Shown: positions 54,289 to 63,374 of the stretch, piece after piece
Position numbering within the stretch: the first letter of the stretch is position 1
Layout of the letters: each line of letters starts with the position of its first letter
From: Rhodanobacter humi
Lineage (GTDB): Bacteria > Pseudomonadota > Gammaproteobacteria > Xanthomonadales > Rhodanobacteraceae
Reading direction: 5' to 3'
DNA: 64,000 nucleotides
Assembly: GCF_041107455.1 (NCBI RefSeq)
Contig: NZ_JBGBPY010000001.1
Location: 1,364,001-1,428,000, forward strand
The notes under the pieces: generated by a model
Databases searched by the model: none
Seen by the model: only the letters and a program-made list of their open reading frames with translations
What the model was told of the DNA's origin: nothing
Program-made: the position numbers and the translations under genes

Positions 54289-55341
54289 TCAGCGCTGGTT
54301 GGGGGAATCCAGCCAATCCTGCACGCCCAGCTCCGGTGCGAGTTTTTCGACGGCGCCCAGCCCGCGCAGCGCGCGCGTCTTCCATCCGGGTCCGCGCGAT
54401 ACCAGGTCGCCCCACGCCTCGCGTGCCTCCCAATCGGAACCCTGCCGGTAATGCGCCAGCAAGGCGGCGCTCTGGCGCAGATCCTTGTTCGATTTCGCCG
54501 CACGCGTCGCTCCACGCTCGCCCGCCACGATCAGCTTGTGCATGGCGTAGCGCAGCGGATGCGACACGTTGACCACCACCGCGCCGTCGGCGCAGAACAA
54601 CACCGCCTGCTGCACGTCCTGCAGCAGGTACTCCATGAACTTCAATGGCTGCAACGTGATGCCCAACTGCGCATGCCGGTACGGCACGCCGCCGCGGTGT
54701 TGCGGCGTGATGAAATCCAGCTGGAAGTCCGGGTCGCGCGGACTCAGCCAGGTGCCCCCGAGCTTGCCGTCGGAACTGCCCAGCGGCAGGAAGCCCATCT
54801 TCAGCGAATCGATGGCCGCCGGCGTGTCGATCTCGATGTTCGATGGCAGCGCAATCGCCAGCTGCTTGCCGGCATGGGCGAAATCGACATCCTGCGTGCG
54901 CGAGGCATCGCCCCAGCTCACGCCCAGCATGTTGCCGAACGCGAGGAACGCGTGCGTGTCCACCAGCACCCCACCCGCCCGGAAAAAGCCGTAGTCCGAC
55001 AGCCGGCGGATCACCCGGAAGTGCGGCACCAGCACCGGCGCGCAACCCAGCGCGATGGCCGAACGCGCCAACGGTTCCAGCGCCGCCGTCGGCCGGCCGT
55101 CGCCGTGCTGTGCGATCAACTCGCGCACCTGCGGCGAATCCGGCCCCACGTAGAACTGGCGCAGGCGCCCGGACAACTCGGTGTACTGGAAGTACCAGTA
55201 GACGCCGCCCTTTACCGTCTTGCTGGCAAACGAACCGCGCAGGTTGGCCACGGAGCGCGCCAACTCCACCGCCTGGACCGCGTCCAGCAGCTGGGCGTAG
55301 GCGGTTTGCGCGGACAACGACAGCGGCGTGTAGTGGTCCAT
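54289..55341 (-). CDS. GSU2403-like nucleotidyltransferase-fold protein
   Basis: The 350-residue protein has an N-terminal helical part (YAQLLDAVQAVELARSVANL, GGVYWYFQYTELSGRLRQFY) and a nucleotidyltransferase-like centre (TQDVDFAHAGKQLAIALPSN, with paired acidic residues in DVDF, then FQLDFITPQHR and VVVNVSHPLRYAMHKLIVAG). It matches what I recall of the GSU2403 family, sometimes linked to toxin-antitoxin-like units. It is preceded at 27 bases by a small frame on the same strand and by an 11-bp inverted repeat. Activity is not established. Confidence 0.72.
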   Translation of the reverse strand: MDHYTPLSLSAQTAYAQLLDAVQAVELARSVANLRGSFASKTVKGGVYWYFQYTELSGRLRQFYVGPDSPQVRELIAQHGDGRPTAALEPLARSAIALGCAPVLVPHFRVIRRLSDYGFFRAGGVLVDTHAFLAFGNMLGVSWGDASRTQDVDFAHAGKQLAIALPSNIEIDTPAAIDSLKMGFLPLGSSDGKLGGTWLSPRDPDFQLDFITPQHRGGVPYRHAQLGITLQPLKFMEYLLQDVQQAVLFCADGAVVVNVSHPLRYAMHKLIVAGERGATRAAKSNKDLRQSAALLAHYRQGSDWEAREAWGDLVSRGPGWKTRALRGLGAVEKLAPELGVQDWLDSPNQR

Positions 55342-55344
55342 GAC

Positions 55345-55379
55345 GGTTATACTAGTTTTTTCGCTGAGCTAGTATAACC
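55345..55379. promoter_or_regulatory. 11-bp inverted repeat before the nucleotidyltransferase gene
   Basis: GGTTATACTAG (55345-55355) and CTAGTATAACC (55369-55379) are exact complements 13 bases apart. The repeat ends 3 bases before the ATG of the downstream gene and covers the stop of the small frame. It contains TATACT-like elements and so may be an operator over a promoter, or an intercistronic hairpin. Confidence 0.6.
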
Positions 55380-55521
55380 AACCCAATATGTGGGTCAACG
55401 CCTTGGCCGGCACGCCTGCGTGCACGGGTTCGGAGTCCAGCACGAGGTGGCCGGTATTCCTGCTGGCCTGGAGCAGCGCTTTCGGCACGGCGTCGATGTT
55501 GCGCGGCGCGGCGAGGGTCAT
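55369..55521 (-). CDS. Possible 50-residue protein upstream of the nucleotidyltransferase gene
   Basis: The frame reads MTLAAPRNIDAVPKALLQAS, then RNTGHLVLDSEPVHAGVPAK and ends ALTHILGWLY, 27 bases before the nucleotidyltransferase start. It could be a small partner, or the tail of a decayed antitoxin gene, since the frame is open further upstream into the kinase gene. No family recognised. Confidence 0.35.
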   Translation of the reverse strand: MTLAAPRNIDAVPKALLQASRNTGHLVLDSEPVHAGVPAKALTHILGWLY

Positions 55522-55568
55522 CCCCGCTCGCTCAGCGCCCGGCGTCCATTGAATGCCATCGCGATCCG

Positions 55569-58466
55569 TTACTCCTTCAGCATCCGCATCGCCTCGTCGC
55601 GCACGCTGCGCATGGAGGCGTTGAGCGTCTTCGGGTCCATCGCGATCACCGGATCCATGTAGCGCTGGCGCACCTTGGTCGCCTCGGCGCCGTCGTGCAG
55701 TTCCACCAGCACCGAGTACAGCCGCGAGGCGCTCTCGATGGTATGCGCGTCGCGCAGGCCCAGCAGTTGCTCGCGCTGTTGCAGCGCCTGCCGGTAGGCG
55801 TCGCGCGAGGCTTCCCAGTGGTGGGCGTCGTCCTCGATGTCGCCGATCAGGGTGCGCGTGGCGGAAATCAGCGGGTGCTGCGGCCCCAGCACGCGCAGCT
55901 GGCCGGCCAGACACAGCTTCGCCTCGGCCAGCGCCTGCGCGTACTCGCCGGCGTCGTCCAGCAGGCTGGCGAGGCTGCCGTGCGCCATCAGGGTCTTGGG
56001 GTGGTCGGGACCGAGCTGGCGTTCGTGGGCCGCGAGGATCTGCCGCTCCAGCGCGATCGCCTGTGCGTAGTACGCGCGTTGTTCTGCCGGCACCTTGGCG
56101 TAGCTGCCCTGCTTGGCCAGCAGCCGCACCATCACGGTCTCGGCGGCGATGGTGTCCGGGTGATCGCTGCCCAGTTCGCGGCGGCGCACGGCTATCACCC
56201 GTTGCAGGTCCGTGGCGGCCGCGGCGAAGGCCTTGGGATCCTGCGCGAGATAAACCTCATCCATCGCCACCATGTATTCGGCGGCCAGCGTATCCGGGTG
56301 ATCCGCGCCCAGGCGCTGCGTACGGACGGTCGCCACCTGGCGCGCGAGTGCGAGCGAGCGCTCGTACTCATAGCGGTAGTGCAGCAGCCGGGCCTGGACC
56401 AGCATGGCGTCGAGGGTCTGCGGGTTGTCCGGCCCCAGCGTGTGCTGGTCCAGCGCCACCAGTGGCTCGGTCAGCTGCAGCGCGCGGTCGCGCTGGCCCA
56501 GCCCGATCAGCGTCATCACCAGGTCGCGCTGCAACTGCATCAGGCCGGCATCGGTGGCGGGCAGGCGCGGCTTCAGCTCGGTATAGAGCGCATCCTGCCG
56601 CTGCAACGCCTGTTGCAGATGCCCCTGTTCGACCAGCATGCGCGCCGAGCCGGCTTCGGCTGCGATCCGCAGCGCATCGATGGGTGGCTTGGACTGCGCC
56701 AGCTTCTCGGCCTGGGCATACATGGCTGCCGCGTCGGTGGTACGCCCCTGCTTCTCCAGCGCCTGCGCCAGATCCACGCGCACGGAAAGCTGGTCACGGT
56801 CGTCGGTGGGCAGCAGCTTCGCACGCACCGCCAGCACCTTGCGCAACTCGTCGGCGGCGTGCGTGTAGCTGCCGATGCCGAGCAGCGCCCGCGCCAGCGA
56901 CTGGCGCAGGCTGGCGTCCAGCAACGGCGCGTCCGGGAACGCGCGGTCGAGGCCATTCAAGGTATGGCCGATCACGTAGTCGTCCATCGCCTCGCGCGCG
57001 ATGTCGGTGGCCTGCACGCTGGCGAAGGCCTTGGTCAAGGTGCCGGCGGCGGGTGGAGCGGCGTTCGATGCGGCCGGCGCAAGCGCCGCGTCGACCTGCT
57101 GCTGTGTCGCAGCGACGATGGCGTGGCCCATCGCGCCGATGTCCACGCTGTCGTACATGGATTGCTGGAACTGCACCATGCGCTCCAGCTGCTGTTCGCG
57201 CTGCTCGGCCAGCCGCTGCTGGACGCGCGTCTGCTGCAGCGAATACAGCGAGGTGGCGAGGCCGGCGAACACGCTGAGCAGCAGCGCGGCAGCGGCGGTC
57301 AGCGGCCAGCGGTTGCGTTGCAGGAAGCGGCGCAGCCGGTACAGGCGGCGGCCGCGCCGCGCCAGCACCGGCCGCTGTTCCAGCCAGTTGCGCAGGTCGG
57401 CGGCGAGTGCGCCGACCGTGGCATAGCGCTCGCTGGCCCGGCGGCGCAGCGCCTTCAGCGCGATCGCGTCGATGTCGGCCGGCACCACGCGGCGCGGCGC
57501 CTCGCTGCCGTCCGCCTGCGGCGGCTGCGCGCTGCGGCTGGGCGGCACGATCTCGCCGGCGACGATCGCGTGGCTGAGCTGGTGCGGCGTGGTGATGTGC
57601 TGCCAGGGGCGTCGGCCCGCAACCAATTGGTACAGCACCATGCCCAGGCCGTAGACATCCACCGCGGTGGTCAGCGGCTGCTGCTCGATCTGCTCGGGGC
57701 TGGCGTAGGCCAGGGTCAGCGCATGCTGGCCGGTTTCGGTGAGCGCGCCCTCGACGGCCTGCGCGTCGATCAGCCGGGCGATGCCGAAATCCAGCAGCTT
57801 GGGCTGGCCCTGCGCATCGACCAGGATGTTGGCGGGCTTGAGGTCGCGGTGGATCACCAGGTTGCGGTGCGCGTACTCCACCGCGGCGCAGACCTTGAGG
57901 AACAGCGCGATGCGTTCGCGCAGGCTCAATCCGTGCTGCTCGCACCACGTGTCGATGCGCTCGCCCTCGATGTATTCCATCGCCAGGAAAGGCTGGCCGT
58001 CGGCGAGCACGCCGCCGTCGAGCAGGCGCGCGATGCCGGGATGCTCCAGCCGCGCCAGCAGTTGCCGCTCGCGCGCGAAGCGCTCCAGCAGTGTGGGCGA
58101 ACCCACCGCGCCGGCACCCAGCACCTTCAGCGCCACCTGCTGCACGAAACCGGCGTCGGCGCGCTCGGCCAGGTAGACCACGCCCATGCCGCCCTCGCCC
58201 ACGCGGCGCACCAGCCGGTAGCGGTGCGGTGCGGATGTCTGCGTGTCGAGGCCGCTGAGGTCGACCGTGTCGCCCGGCAGCAGCGGCAGCGTGGCGGTGT
58301 GGCTGCGCTCGATCGCGGCGATCATCCAGCGCACTTCGCGCGCCAGCGCCTCGTCGTCGCCGCATTCGCGCGCGATCGCGGCATCGCGGTCGGCCGCGCC
58401 GATTTCCAGCACGCTCGCGACGATGCGCTTGGCCCGCAGATAGCGGTCGGTCAGCTGACCGGTCAT
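55569..58466 (-). CDS. Membrane Ser/Thr protein kinase with C-terminal TPR region
   Basis: The 965-residue protein has a cytoplasmic Hanks-type kinase domain (about residues 84-350). It has the glycine loop VGEGGMGVVYLAE, Lys114 in VALKVL, the catalytic loop HRDLKPANIL with Asp208, DFGIA at 226-230 and the APE-like YASPEQIEQ. One membrane helix follows (WPLTAAAALLLSVFAGLATS). A long extracytoplasmic TPR region contains repeats such as HPDTLAAEYMVAMDEVYLAQ and HPKTLMAHGSLASLLDDAGE. All catalytic residues are present. Substrates unknown. Start at 58466 avoids an upstream extension unlike protein. Confidence 0.93.
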   Translation of the reverse strand: MTGQLTDRYLRAKRIVASVLEIGAADRDAAIARECGDDEALAREVRWMIAAIERSHTATLPLLPGDTVDLSGLDTQTSAPHRYRLVRRVGEGGMGVVYLAERADAGFVQQVALKVLGAGAVGSPTLLERFARERQLLARLEHPGIARLLDGGVLADGQPFLAMEYIEGERIDTWCEQHGLSLRERIALFLKVCAAVEYAHRNLVIHRDLKPANILVDAQGQPKLLDFGIARLIDAQAVEGALTETGQHALTLAYASPEQIEQQPLTTAVDVYGLGMVLYQLVAGRRPWQHITTPHQLSHAIVAGEIVPPSRSAQPPQADGSEAPRRVVPADIDAIALKALRRRASERYATVGALAADLRNWLEQRPVLARRGRRLYRLRRFLQRNRWPLTAAAALLLSVFAGLATSLYSLQQTRVQQRLAEQREQQLERMVQFQQSMYDSVDIGAMGHAIVAATQQQVDAALAPAASNAAPPAAGTLTKAFASVQATDIAREAMDDYVIGHTLNGLDRAFPDAPLLDASLRQSLARALLGIGSYTHAADELRKVLAVRAKLLPTDDRDQLSVRVDLAQALEKQGRTTDAAAMYAQAEKLAQSKPPIDALRIAAEAGSARMLVEQGHLQQALQRQDALYTELKPRLPATDAGLMQLQRDLVMTLIGLGQRDRALQLTEPLVALDQHTLGPDNPQTLDAMLVQARLLHYRYEYERSLALARQVATVRTQRLGADHPDTLAAEYMVAMDEVYLAQDPKAFAAAATDLQRVIAVRRRELGSDHPDTIAAETVMVRLLAKQGSYAKVPAEQRAYYAQAIALERQILAAHERQLGPDHPKTLMAHGSLASLLDDAGEYAQALAEAKLCLAGQLRVLGPQHPLISATRTLIGDIEDDAHHWEASRDAYRQALQQREQLLGLRDAHTIESASRLYSVLVELHDGAEATKVRQRYMDPVIAMDPKTLNASMRSVRDEAMRMLKE

Positions 58467-58638
58467 GGTTGCCCCTGTGTGTGCGCCGCCCGGTCCGTGC
58501 ATGCATGTGCAGCTGCCGTGCCGCGCGTTCAGCGCGACAGGATAAGCCATCGGGCCGCGACCGGGCGAAGCCGGCACGACTCAAGCCGCGTGCAACGCAG
58601 CGCGCGGCCGGGAAAGGAGGCGTGGGGCGAGGAGAGGC

Positions 58639-59772
58639 TTAGCCGTCCGTATCGCGGCGCGAGGCGACCACGACCGGCTGCTTCTTGGTCCGCGGATGAT
58701 GGGCGGCCAGACGCGTCGCGGCACGGTGTGCGCGGTGCACGGGAGCGCGCCGGCAGGCGGTGTTGCCGCGCGAGCCGCAGCTGGCCACGGCCACCGACTT
58801 GCCATGGCGCGCCTTGCGGATCGGCCCCGGCCGGCGTTCCGAGGCCGGCACGGTATCCGCCTCGGCGGTCTGGATCGGCGAGATCGCCTCCAGGATGCGG
58901 GCGGCGCGGCTGCCCGGGCGCACGCCGCCGGCTTCGGCGACCAGGATCGGTGGCGTCTGCTCGCCCTTGAAACCGTCGTCCAGCAGGCGCGCCATCAGCT
59001 TGTCGCGCCCGCCGGCGGTGCGGCTGCCCAGCACCACGGCGAACAGGCGGTGGCCGTCGCGCACGGCGGTGGAGGCCAGGTTGAAGCCGGAAGCGTCGGT
59101 GAAGCCGGTCTTCAGCCCGTCCATGCCCGCGTAGCGATACATCAGATGGTTGTGTCCGCGCACGATGTGCCCGCGGAACACGAACTCCTGGGTGGCGAAG
59201 AAATGCGCGTACTGCGGGAAGTCGCGGTACAGCGCCATCGCCAGCTTCACCAGGTCGTGCGCGGTGGAGGTGTTGTTCGGGTCGGGCAGGCCGGAGGCAT
59301 TCGCGAAATGCGTGTCGCTCATGCCGAGCAACGCGGCCTGCGCGTTCATCATCTCGGCGAAGTGATCCTCGCTGCCGCCGATGCCTTCGGCCATCACGGT
59401 GGCGGCATCGTTCGCCGACTTGGTGATCATGCCAAGCACGCAGTCCTGCACCGAGATGGTCTGGCCGGCGCGCAGGCCCAGCTTGGTGGGCGACTTGCCC
59501 GCCGCCCAGGCGGATACCGCCATCGACTGGTCGAGTTGCAGCTTGCCGCTCTTCAACTCCTGGAAGGTGAGGTAGAGCGTCATCATCTTGGTCAGCGAGG
59601 CGGGATAGTCGCGATGATCGGCGTTGACCTGCTCCAGGATCTGGCCGTTGCTGCCGTCGACCACGATGGCCGCGTAGCCGGCATGCGCCGCGCAGGCGAA
59701 TCCGCCGAGGCCGCACAGCAGCCCCAGCAACAGCATCGCGCGCAGACGATCCAGCATTCGCCCCAGCCTCAT
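58639..59772 (-). CDS. D-alanyl-D-alanine carboxypeptidase/endopeptidase (low-molecular-weight PBP, S11 family)
   Basis: The 377-residue protein has a signal peptide (LLGLLCGLGGFACAAHA) and the three serine-DD-peptidase motifs: Ser59-x-x-Lys in YPASLTKMMTLYL, SAN at 119-121 in MITKSANDAATVMAEG, and KTG at 221-223 in GMDGLKTGFTDASGFNLAST. It trims or remodels peptidoglycan in the periplasm. A C-terminal basic, Arg/His-rich tail of about 90 residues replaces the usual beta-rich anchor domain. ATG 59772 is used; GTG 59787 with a GAGG site is a good alternative. Confidence 0.92.
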   Translation of the reverse strand: MRLGRMLDRLRAMLLLGLLCGLGGFACAAHAGYAAIVVDGSNGQILEQVNADHRDYPASLTKMMTLYLTFQELKSGKLQLDQSMAVSAWAAGKSPTKLGLRAGQTISVQDCVLGMITKSANDAATVMAEGIGGSEDHFAEMMNAQAALLGMSDTHFANASGLPDPNNTSTAHDLVKLAMALYRDFPQYAHFFATQEFVFRGHIVRGHNHLMYRYAGMDGLKTGFTDASGFNLASTAVRDGHRLFAVVLGSRTAGGRDKLMARLLDDGFKGEQTPPILVAEAGGVRPGSRAARILEAISPIQTAEADTVPASERRPGPIRKARHGKSVAVASCGSRGNTACRRAPVHRAHRAATRLAAHHPRTKKQPVVVASRRDTDG

Positions 59773-59974
59773 GGACTCGTTGGCCACCCGAACACCTCGC
59801 AAACAAACCGTAACCTTACCCCACGTGGGCGCGACCTTAACGCATGGTCGCAGCAAATTCCATAGGCAAGACTTGAAATAAATTCGTTAAGTCGATGTTC
59901 CACAATGAATTGTTCCAGGCCGAACGCCCTTGCCAGCAATCCGCCCGGGCGGCGAAGCCCGCTAGAATGGGCGG

Positions 59975-61846
59975 ATGTCCCTGATCCAATTGCAGCGCGT
60001 CGACTTCAGCATCGGCGGCCCCCTCCTGCTCGAACAGGTCGATCTTTCAATCGACCGCAACGAGCGCGTGTGCATCGTCGGCCGCAACGGCGAAGGCAAA
60101 TCCACCCTGATGAAGCTGATCGCCGGCGAGCTGAAAGCCGACGACGGCGAGGTGCGCGTGCAGGGCGGCGTCGTGATCGCGCGCATGGCGCAGGAGGTGC
60201 CGCACGGCACCGCTGGCAGCGTGTTCGACGTGGTGGCCGCAGGCCTGGGCGACCTCGGGCAGTTGCTGGCGCGCTATCACCATCTGCTGCACGAAGGCGA
60301 CCTGGATGCGCTGGGCGAGGTGCAGCACGCGATCGAAGCGCGCCATGGCTGGGATCTCGATCGCCGCGTCAGCGAGGTGCTGACCCGGCTGGAGCTTCCC
60401 GCCGACACCGATTTCGCCGCACTCTCCGGCGGCATGAAGCGCCGCGTGCTGCTGGCGCAGGCGCTGGTGCGCAGACCCGACGTGCTGCTGCTGGATGAGC
60501 CCACCAACCATCTCGATATCGAGGCGATCGGCTGGCTGGAAGGCTTCCTGAAATCCTTCGACGGCTCGCTGATCTTCGTCACCCACGACCGCAGCTTCCT
60601 GCAGGCGCTGGCCACGCGCATCGTGGAGATCGACCGCGGCCAGCTCACCGACTGGCCCGGCGACTACGCCAACTACCTGCGCCGGCGCGAGGAACGCCTG
60701 CACGCCGAGGCGCAGGCGAATGCGCTGTTCGACAAGAAGCTGGCGCAGGAGGAAGTGTGGATACGCCAGGGCATCAAGGCCCGGCGCACCCGCAACGAGG
60801 GCCGCGTGCGCGCGCTGAAGGCGCTGCGCGTGGAGCGCGCGCAACGGCGCGAGCTGGGCGGCAACGTGAAGATGACCGCCGCGAACGCGCAGGCCTCGGG
60901 CAAGAAGGTGATCGACCTGCAGCACGTGCACCAGGCCTACGGCGGCCGCGTGCTGATCGACGACCTCACCACCACAGTGATGCGCGGCGACCGCATCGGC
61001 ATCATCGGCCCGAACGGCGCGGGCAAGAGCACCTTGCTGAAGATCATGCTGGGCGAGCTGCAGCCGCAACGCGGCACGGCCGAGCTGGGCACCAGCATCC
61101 AGGTCGCCTACTTCGACCAGCACCGCCTGCAGCTCGACGACAGCCAGAACGCGCTGGACAACGTGGCCGAGGGTCGCGAGTTCATCGAGCTCAACGGCCA
61201 GCGCAAGCACATCATCGGCTACCTGCAGGACTTCCTGTTCTCGCCCGAGCGCGCCCGCGCGCCGATCACCCGGCTCTCCGGCGGCGAGCGCAACCGCCTG
61301 CTGCTGGCCAAGCTGTTCGCGCAGCCATCGAATCTGCTGGTGATGGACGAACCCACCAACGACCTCGACATCGAGACGCTGGAACTGCTGGAAGAACTGC
61401 TGACCGACTACCAGGGCACCCTGCTGCTGGTCTCGCACGACCGCGCCTTCCTCGACAACGTGGTGTCGAGCACCCTGGTGCTGGAAGGCCATGGGCGGAT
61501 CGGCGAGTACGTGGGCGGCTACAGCGACTGGTTGCGGCAGCGGCCGGCGGCAGCGGCCGCGGTTGCCGCGGCGGCGGCGAAGCCGGGCCTGGTCCGCGAG
61601 GAGTCGGCATCGCCCGCTGCGGCACCCAGGCGCAAGCTCAGCTACAAGGACCAGCGCGAACTCGAACAACTGCCCGCGCGCATCGAGCAGCTTGAGGCCG
61701 ACATCGCCGCGCGTGGCGAAGCGATGAACGAGCCGGCCTTCTTCCAGCAGGACAGCGCCGCCATCGTCAAGGCGAACGAGGCGCTGGCGAAGCTGCAGGT
61801 AGAACTGGAAGGCGCCTACGCGCGCTGGGCGGAACTGGACGGCTAG
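59975..61846 (+). CDS. uup: Uup-type ABC-F ATPase
   Basis: ABC-F proteins have two ATPase domains and no membrane part; Uup acts on ribosomes or branched DNA. The 623-residue protein has Walker A sites GRNGEGKST and GPNGAGKST, signatures LSGGMKRR and LSGGERNR, and both LDEPTNHLD and MDEPTNDLD. An inter-domain linker (FDKKLAQEEVWIRQGIKARR) and a C-terminal coiled coil (YKDQRELEQLPARIEQLEAD) after an Ala-rich hinge are typical of Uup. ATG 59975 is close to the family start. Confidence 0.95.
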   Translation: MSLIQLQRVDFSIGGPLLLEQVDLSIDRNERVCIVGRNGEGKSTLMKLIAGELKADDGEVRVQGGVVIARMAQEVPHGTAGSVFDVVAAGLGDLGQLLARYHHLLHEGDLDALGEVQHAIEARHGWDLDRRVSEVLTRLELPADTDFAALSGGMKRRVLLAQALVRRPDVLLLDEPTNHLDIEAIGWLEGFLKSFDGSLIFVTHDRSFLQALATRIVEIDRGQLTDWPGDYANYLRRREERLHAEAQANALFDKKLAQEEVWIRQGIKARRTRNEGRVRALKALRVERAQRRELGGNVKMTAANAQASGKKVIDLQHVHQAYGGRVLIDDLTTTVMRGDRIGIIGPNGAGKSTLLKIMLGELQPQRGTAELGTSIQVAYFDQHRLQLDDSQNALDNVAEGREFIELNGQRKHIIGYLQDFLFSPERARAPITRLSGGERNRLLLAKLFAQPSNLLVMDEPTNDLDIETLELLEELLTDYQGTLLLVSHDRAFLDNVVSSTLVLEGHGRIGEYVGGYSDWLRQRPAAAAAVAAAAAKPGLVREESASPAAAPRRKLSYKDQRELEQLPARIEQLEADIAARGEAMNEPAFFQQDSAAIVKANEALAKLQVELEGAYARWAELDG

Positions 61847-61888
61847 GCGCGCGTATCATCGGCGGGATATCCCCCAAGGACACCCGCC

Positions 61889-62518
61889 ATGTATACGCTC
61901 TACTACGCACCCGGCTCGGCCAACCTCGTGGTGCACCTCGCGCTGCTGGAAATCGGCGCGCCGTACGAACTCAAGCGCATCGACATCGAGAAGGGCGAGC
62001 AGCGCAGCGCCGCCTATCTCGCGATCAACCCGCACGGTGTGGTGCCCACCCTTGTGATCGACGGCCAACCGCACGGCGAGGCCGCCGCGCTGGCGCTGCT
62101 GCTGGCCGAGCGCCACCCCGACGTCGCACTGGCACCGGCATCGGGCAGCGCGCAACGCGCCGACTGCCTGCAATGGATGTTCTACCTCGCCAACTCGCTG
62201 CAGCCGCTGTTCCGCCAGTGGTTCTACCCGAACGACCATCTGGCCGAAGCTGGCGAGACGATCCAGCAGAACGCACGCGCCGGCATCGAGAAATGCTGGT
62301 CGCATATCGACGCCCACCTCGCCGCGCATGGTCCGTACCTGCTGGGCGAACGCTTCAGCGTCGCCGATCTCTACGCGCTGATGCTGATGCGCTGGTCACG
62401 CAACATGCCGAAACCCGCTACTGAGTGGCCACACGTCGCGGCGCTCGCCGTGCGACTGAAGGCGCGACCGTCGTGGCCGCGCATGTGTGCAGAGGAAGGG
62501 TTGGTGGAGTGGGCTTGA
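61889..62518 (+). CDS. Glutathione S-transferase family protein
   Basis: The 209-residue protein has a thioredoxin-like N-terminal domain (MYTLYYAPGSANLVVHLALL, then the cis-Pro segment NPHGVVPTLVIDG and GEAAALALLLAERHP). An all-helical C-terminal domain follows (AHGPYLLGERFSVADLYALM). It should conjugate or otherwise use glutathione in the cytoplasm. Substrate unknown. A strong AAGGA site precedes the ATG. Confidence 0.92.
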   Translation: MYTLYYAPGSANLVVHLALLEIGAPYELKRIDIEKGEQRSAAYLAINPHGVVPTLVIDGQPHGEAAALALLLAERHPDVALAPASGSAQRADCLQWMFYLANSLQPLFRQWFYPNDHLAEAGETIQQNARAGIEKCWSHIDAHLAAHGPYLLGERFSVADLYALMLMRWSRNMPKPATEWPHVAALAVRLKARPSWPRMCAEEGLVEWA

Positions 62519-62522
62519 GGCG

Positions 62523-62578
62523 CGTGTCGGGCTGAAGCCCGACCTAAATGTGGGTAGGTCGGGCTTCAGCCCGACACG
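62523..62578. repeat. REP-like palindrome (24-bp perfect stem)
   Basis: Arm 62523-62546 and arm 62555-62578 are exact complements around an 8-base loop. The right half reads GTAGGTCGGGCTTCAGCCCG from 62554, the GTAG-led palindrome type common between genes in Xanthomonadales. It lies between the convergent GST and VapC genes and could also act as a bidirectional transcript end. Confidence 0.85.
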
Positions 62579-62584
62579 CCGCGG

Positions 62585-63079
62585 CTACCCGGAAATCACC
62601 TGCACGGCCTGCTCGCCGCCCTGCACCGCGCTGGTCACCAGGCGCTTGTCGAAAGTGGCGAGGCGGCCGCCGTGCTGCACGGCCAGCGCCAGCAGCCAGG
62701 TATCCGTCACCTGCTCGGCGGCCAGCAGGCGCGTACGGTCGATCAAGGGCGAATCGAGCAGGCTGAGGTCGGCGCTCCAGTACACATGCCCGGGTTGGCT
62801 GCACAGCCCGGCCAGCAGTTCGGCGGCGATGGCGGTGGAGGCCACGGCATTGCCGTAGCGCGGGTGCGACATGATGCGCAGCGCGCCATTCTGGGTAAGG
62901 TTGCAGCTGGCCCATGCGGCGTTCGCCGTGGCAAACCAGGCATGCGCCACCTCGTGATGCACATGCGCGGGGTCGAGCAGCGCCAGCAGCACGTTGACGT
63001 CCAGCAGCCAGGTCGTGCCGCCGCCTTCCCATGCGCCACGCGGTTCGCGCACGCCAGTCTTCCGCCTGGCGGCGCTCAC
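62585..63079 (-). CDS. vapC: VapC-type PIN-domain toxin (RNase)
   Basis: The protein (about 164 residues) has a PIN domain starting WLLDVNVLLALLDPAHVHHE, with the first catalytic Asp. It continues with a helical middle (IAAELLAGLCSQPGHVYW) and the late acidic strand GGRLATFDKRLVTSAVQGG. PIN toxins cut tRNA or rRNA and are blocked by their antitoxin. It starts at GTG overlapping the antitoxin stop (GTGA); the first about 20 residues may not be part of the domain. Confidence 0.9.
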   Translation of the reverse strand: MSAARRKTGVREPRGAWEGGGTTWLLDVNVLLALLDPAHVHHEVAHAWFATANAAWASCNLTQNGALRIMSHPRYGNAVASTAIAAELLAGLCSQPGHVYWSADLSLLDSPLIDRTRLLAAEQVTDTWLLALAVQHGGRLATFDKRLVTSAVQGGEQAVQVISG

Positions 63080-63306
63080 GGCACTTCGTCGCGCAGCGCG
63101 TTGATCTCGTCCAGCGTCATCGGCCGCGCATCCGCGCGCAGTGGCATCAGGCGGATGCCGTTGCGATAGGCCGGCGCGCTCGCCGCTGGCGCCAGGCCCT
63201 TGCGCGCCAGTTCGGACACCACCTCGCCCAAGGTGCGGCCCTGTCGCTCGGCCAGCGCTCGTGCGGCGGCCAGGACGTCTTCGTCGAGTTGCAGGGTGGT
63301 GCGCAT
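63076..63306 (-). CDS. vapB: VapB-type antitoxin (ribbon-helix-helix)
   Basis: The 76-residue protein begins MRTTLQLDEDVLAAARALAE, then RQGRTLGEVVSELARKGL, a ribbon-helix-helix DNA-binding start. A C-terminal tail (RNGIRLMPLRADARPMTLDE) would wrap the PIN toxin. ATG 63306 gives the clean RHH start. It precedes vapC with an overlap, the standard antitoxin-first order, so the pair should repress its own promoter. Confidence 0.9.
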   Translation of the reverse strand: MRTTLQLDEDVLAAARALAERQGRTLGEVVSELARKGLAPAASAPAYRNGIRLMPLRADARPMTLDEINALRDEVP

Positions 63307-63374
63307 GGGTAGCCCCCCCGGCGGCCGGAACCTGCCGCCGTCGACATCAAGCATCACGCATCACGCATCAGTCG

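Noticed and set aside
55695-58970. A very long plus-strand open frame opposite the Ser/Thr kinase gene
   Set aside because: It is a shadow frame in high-GC DNA: composition is Arg/Gln/His-rich without domains, and the minus frame encodes a complete kinase with all catalytic motifs.
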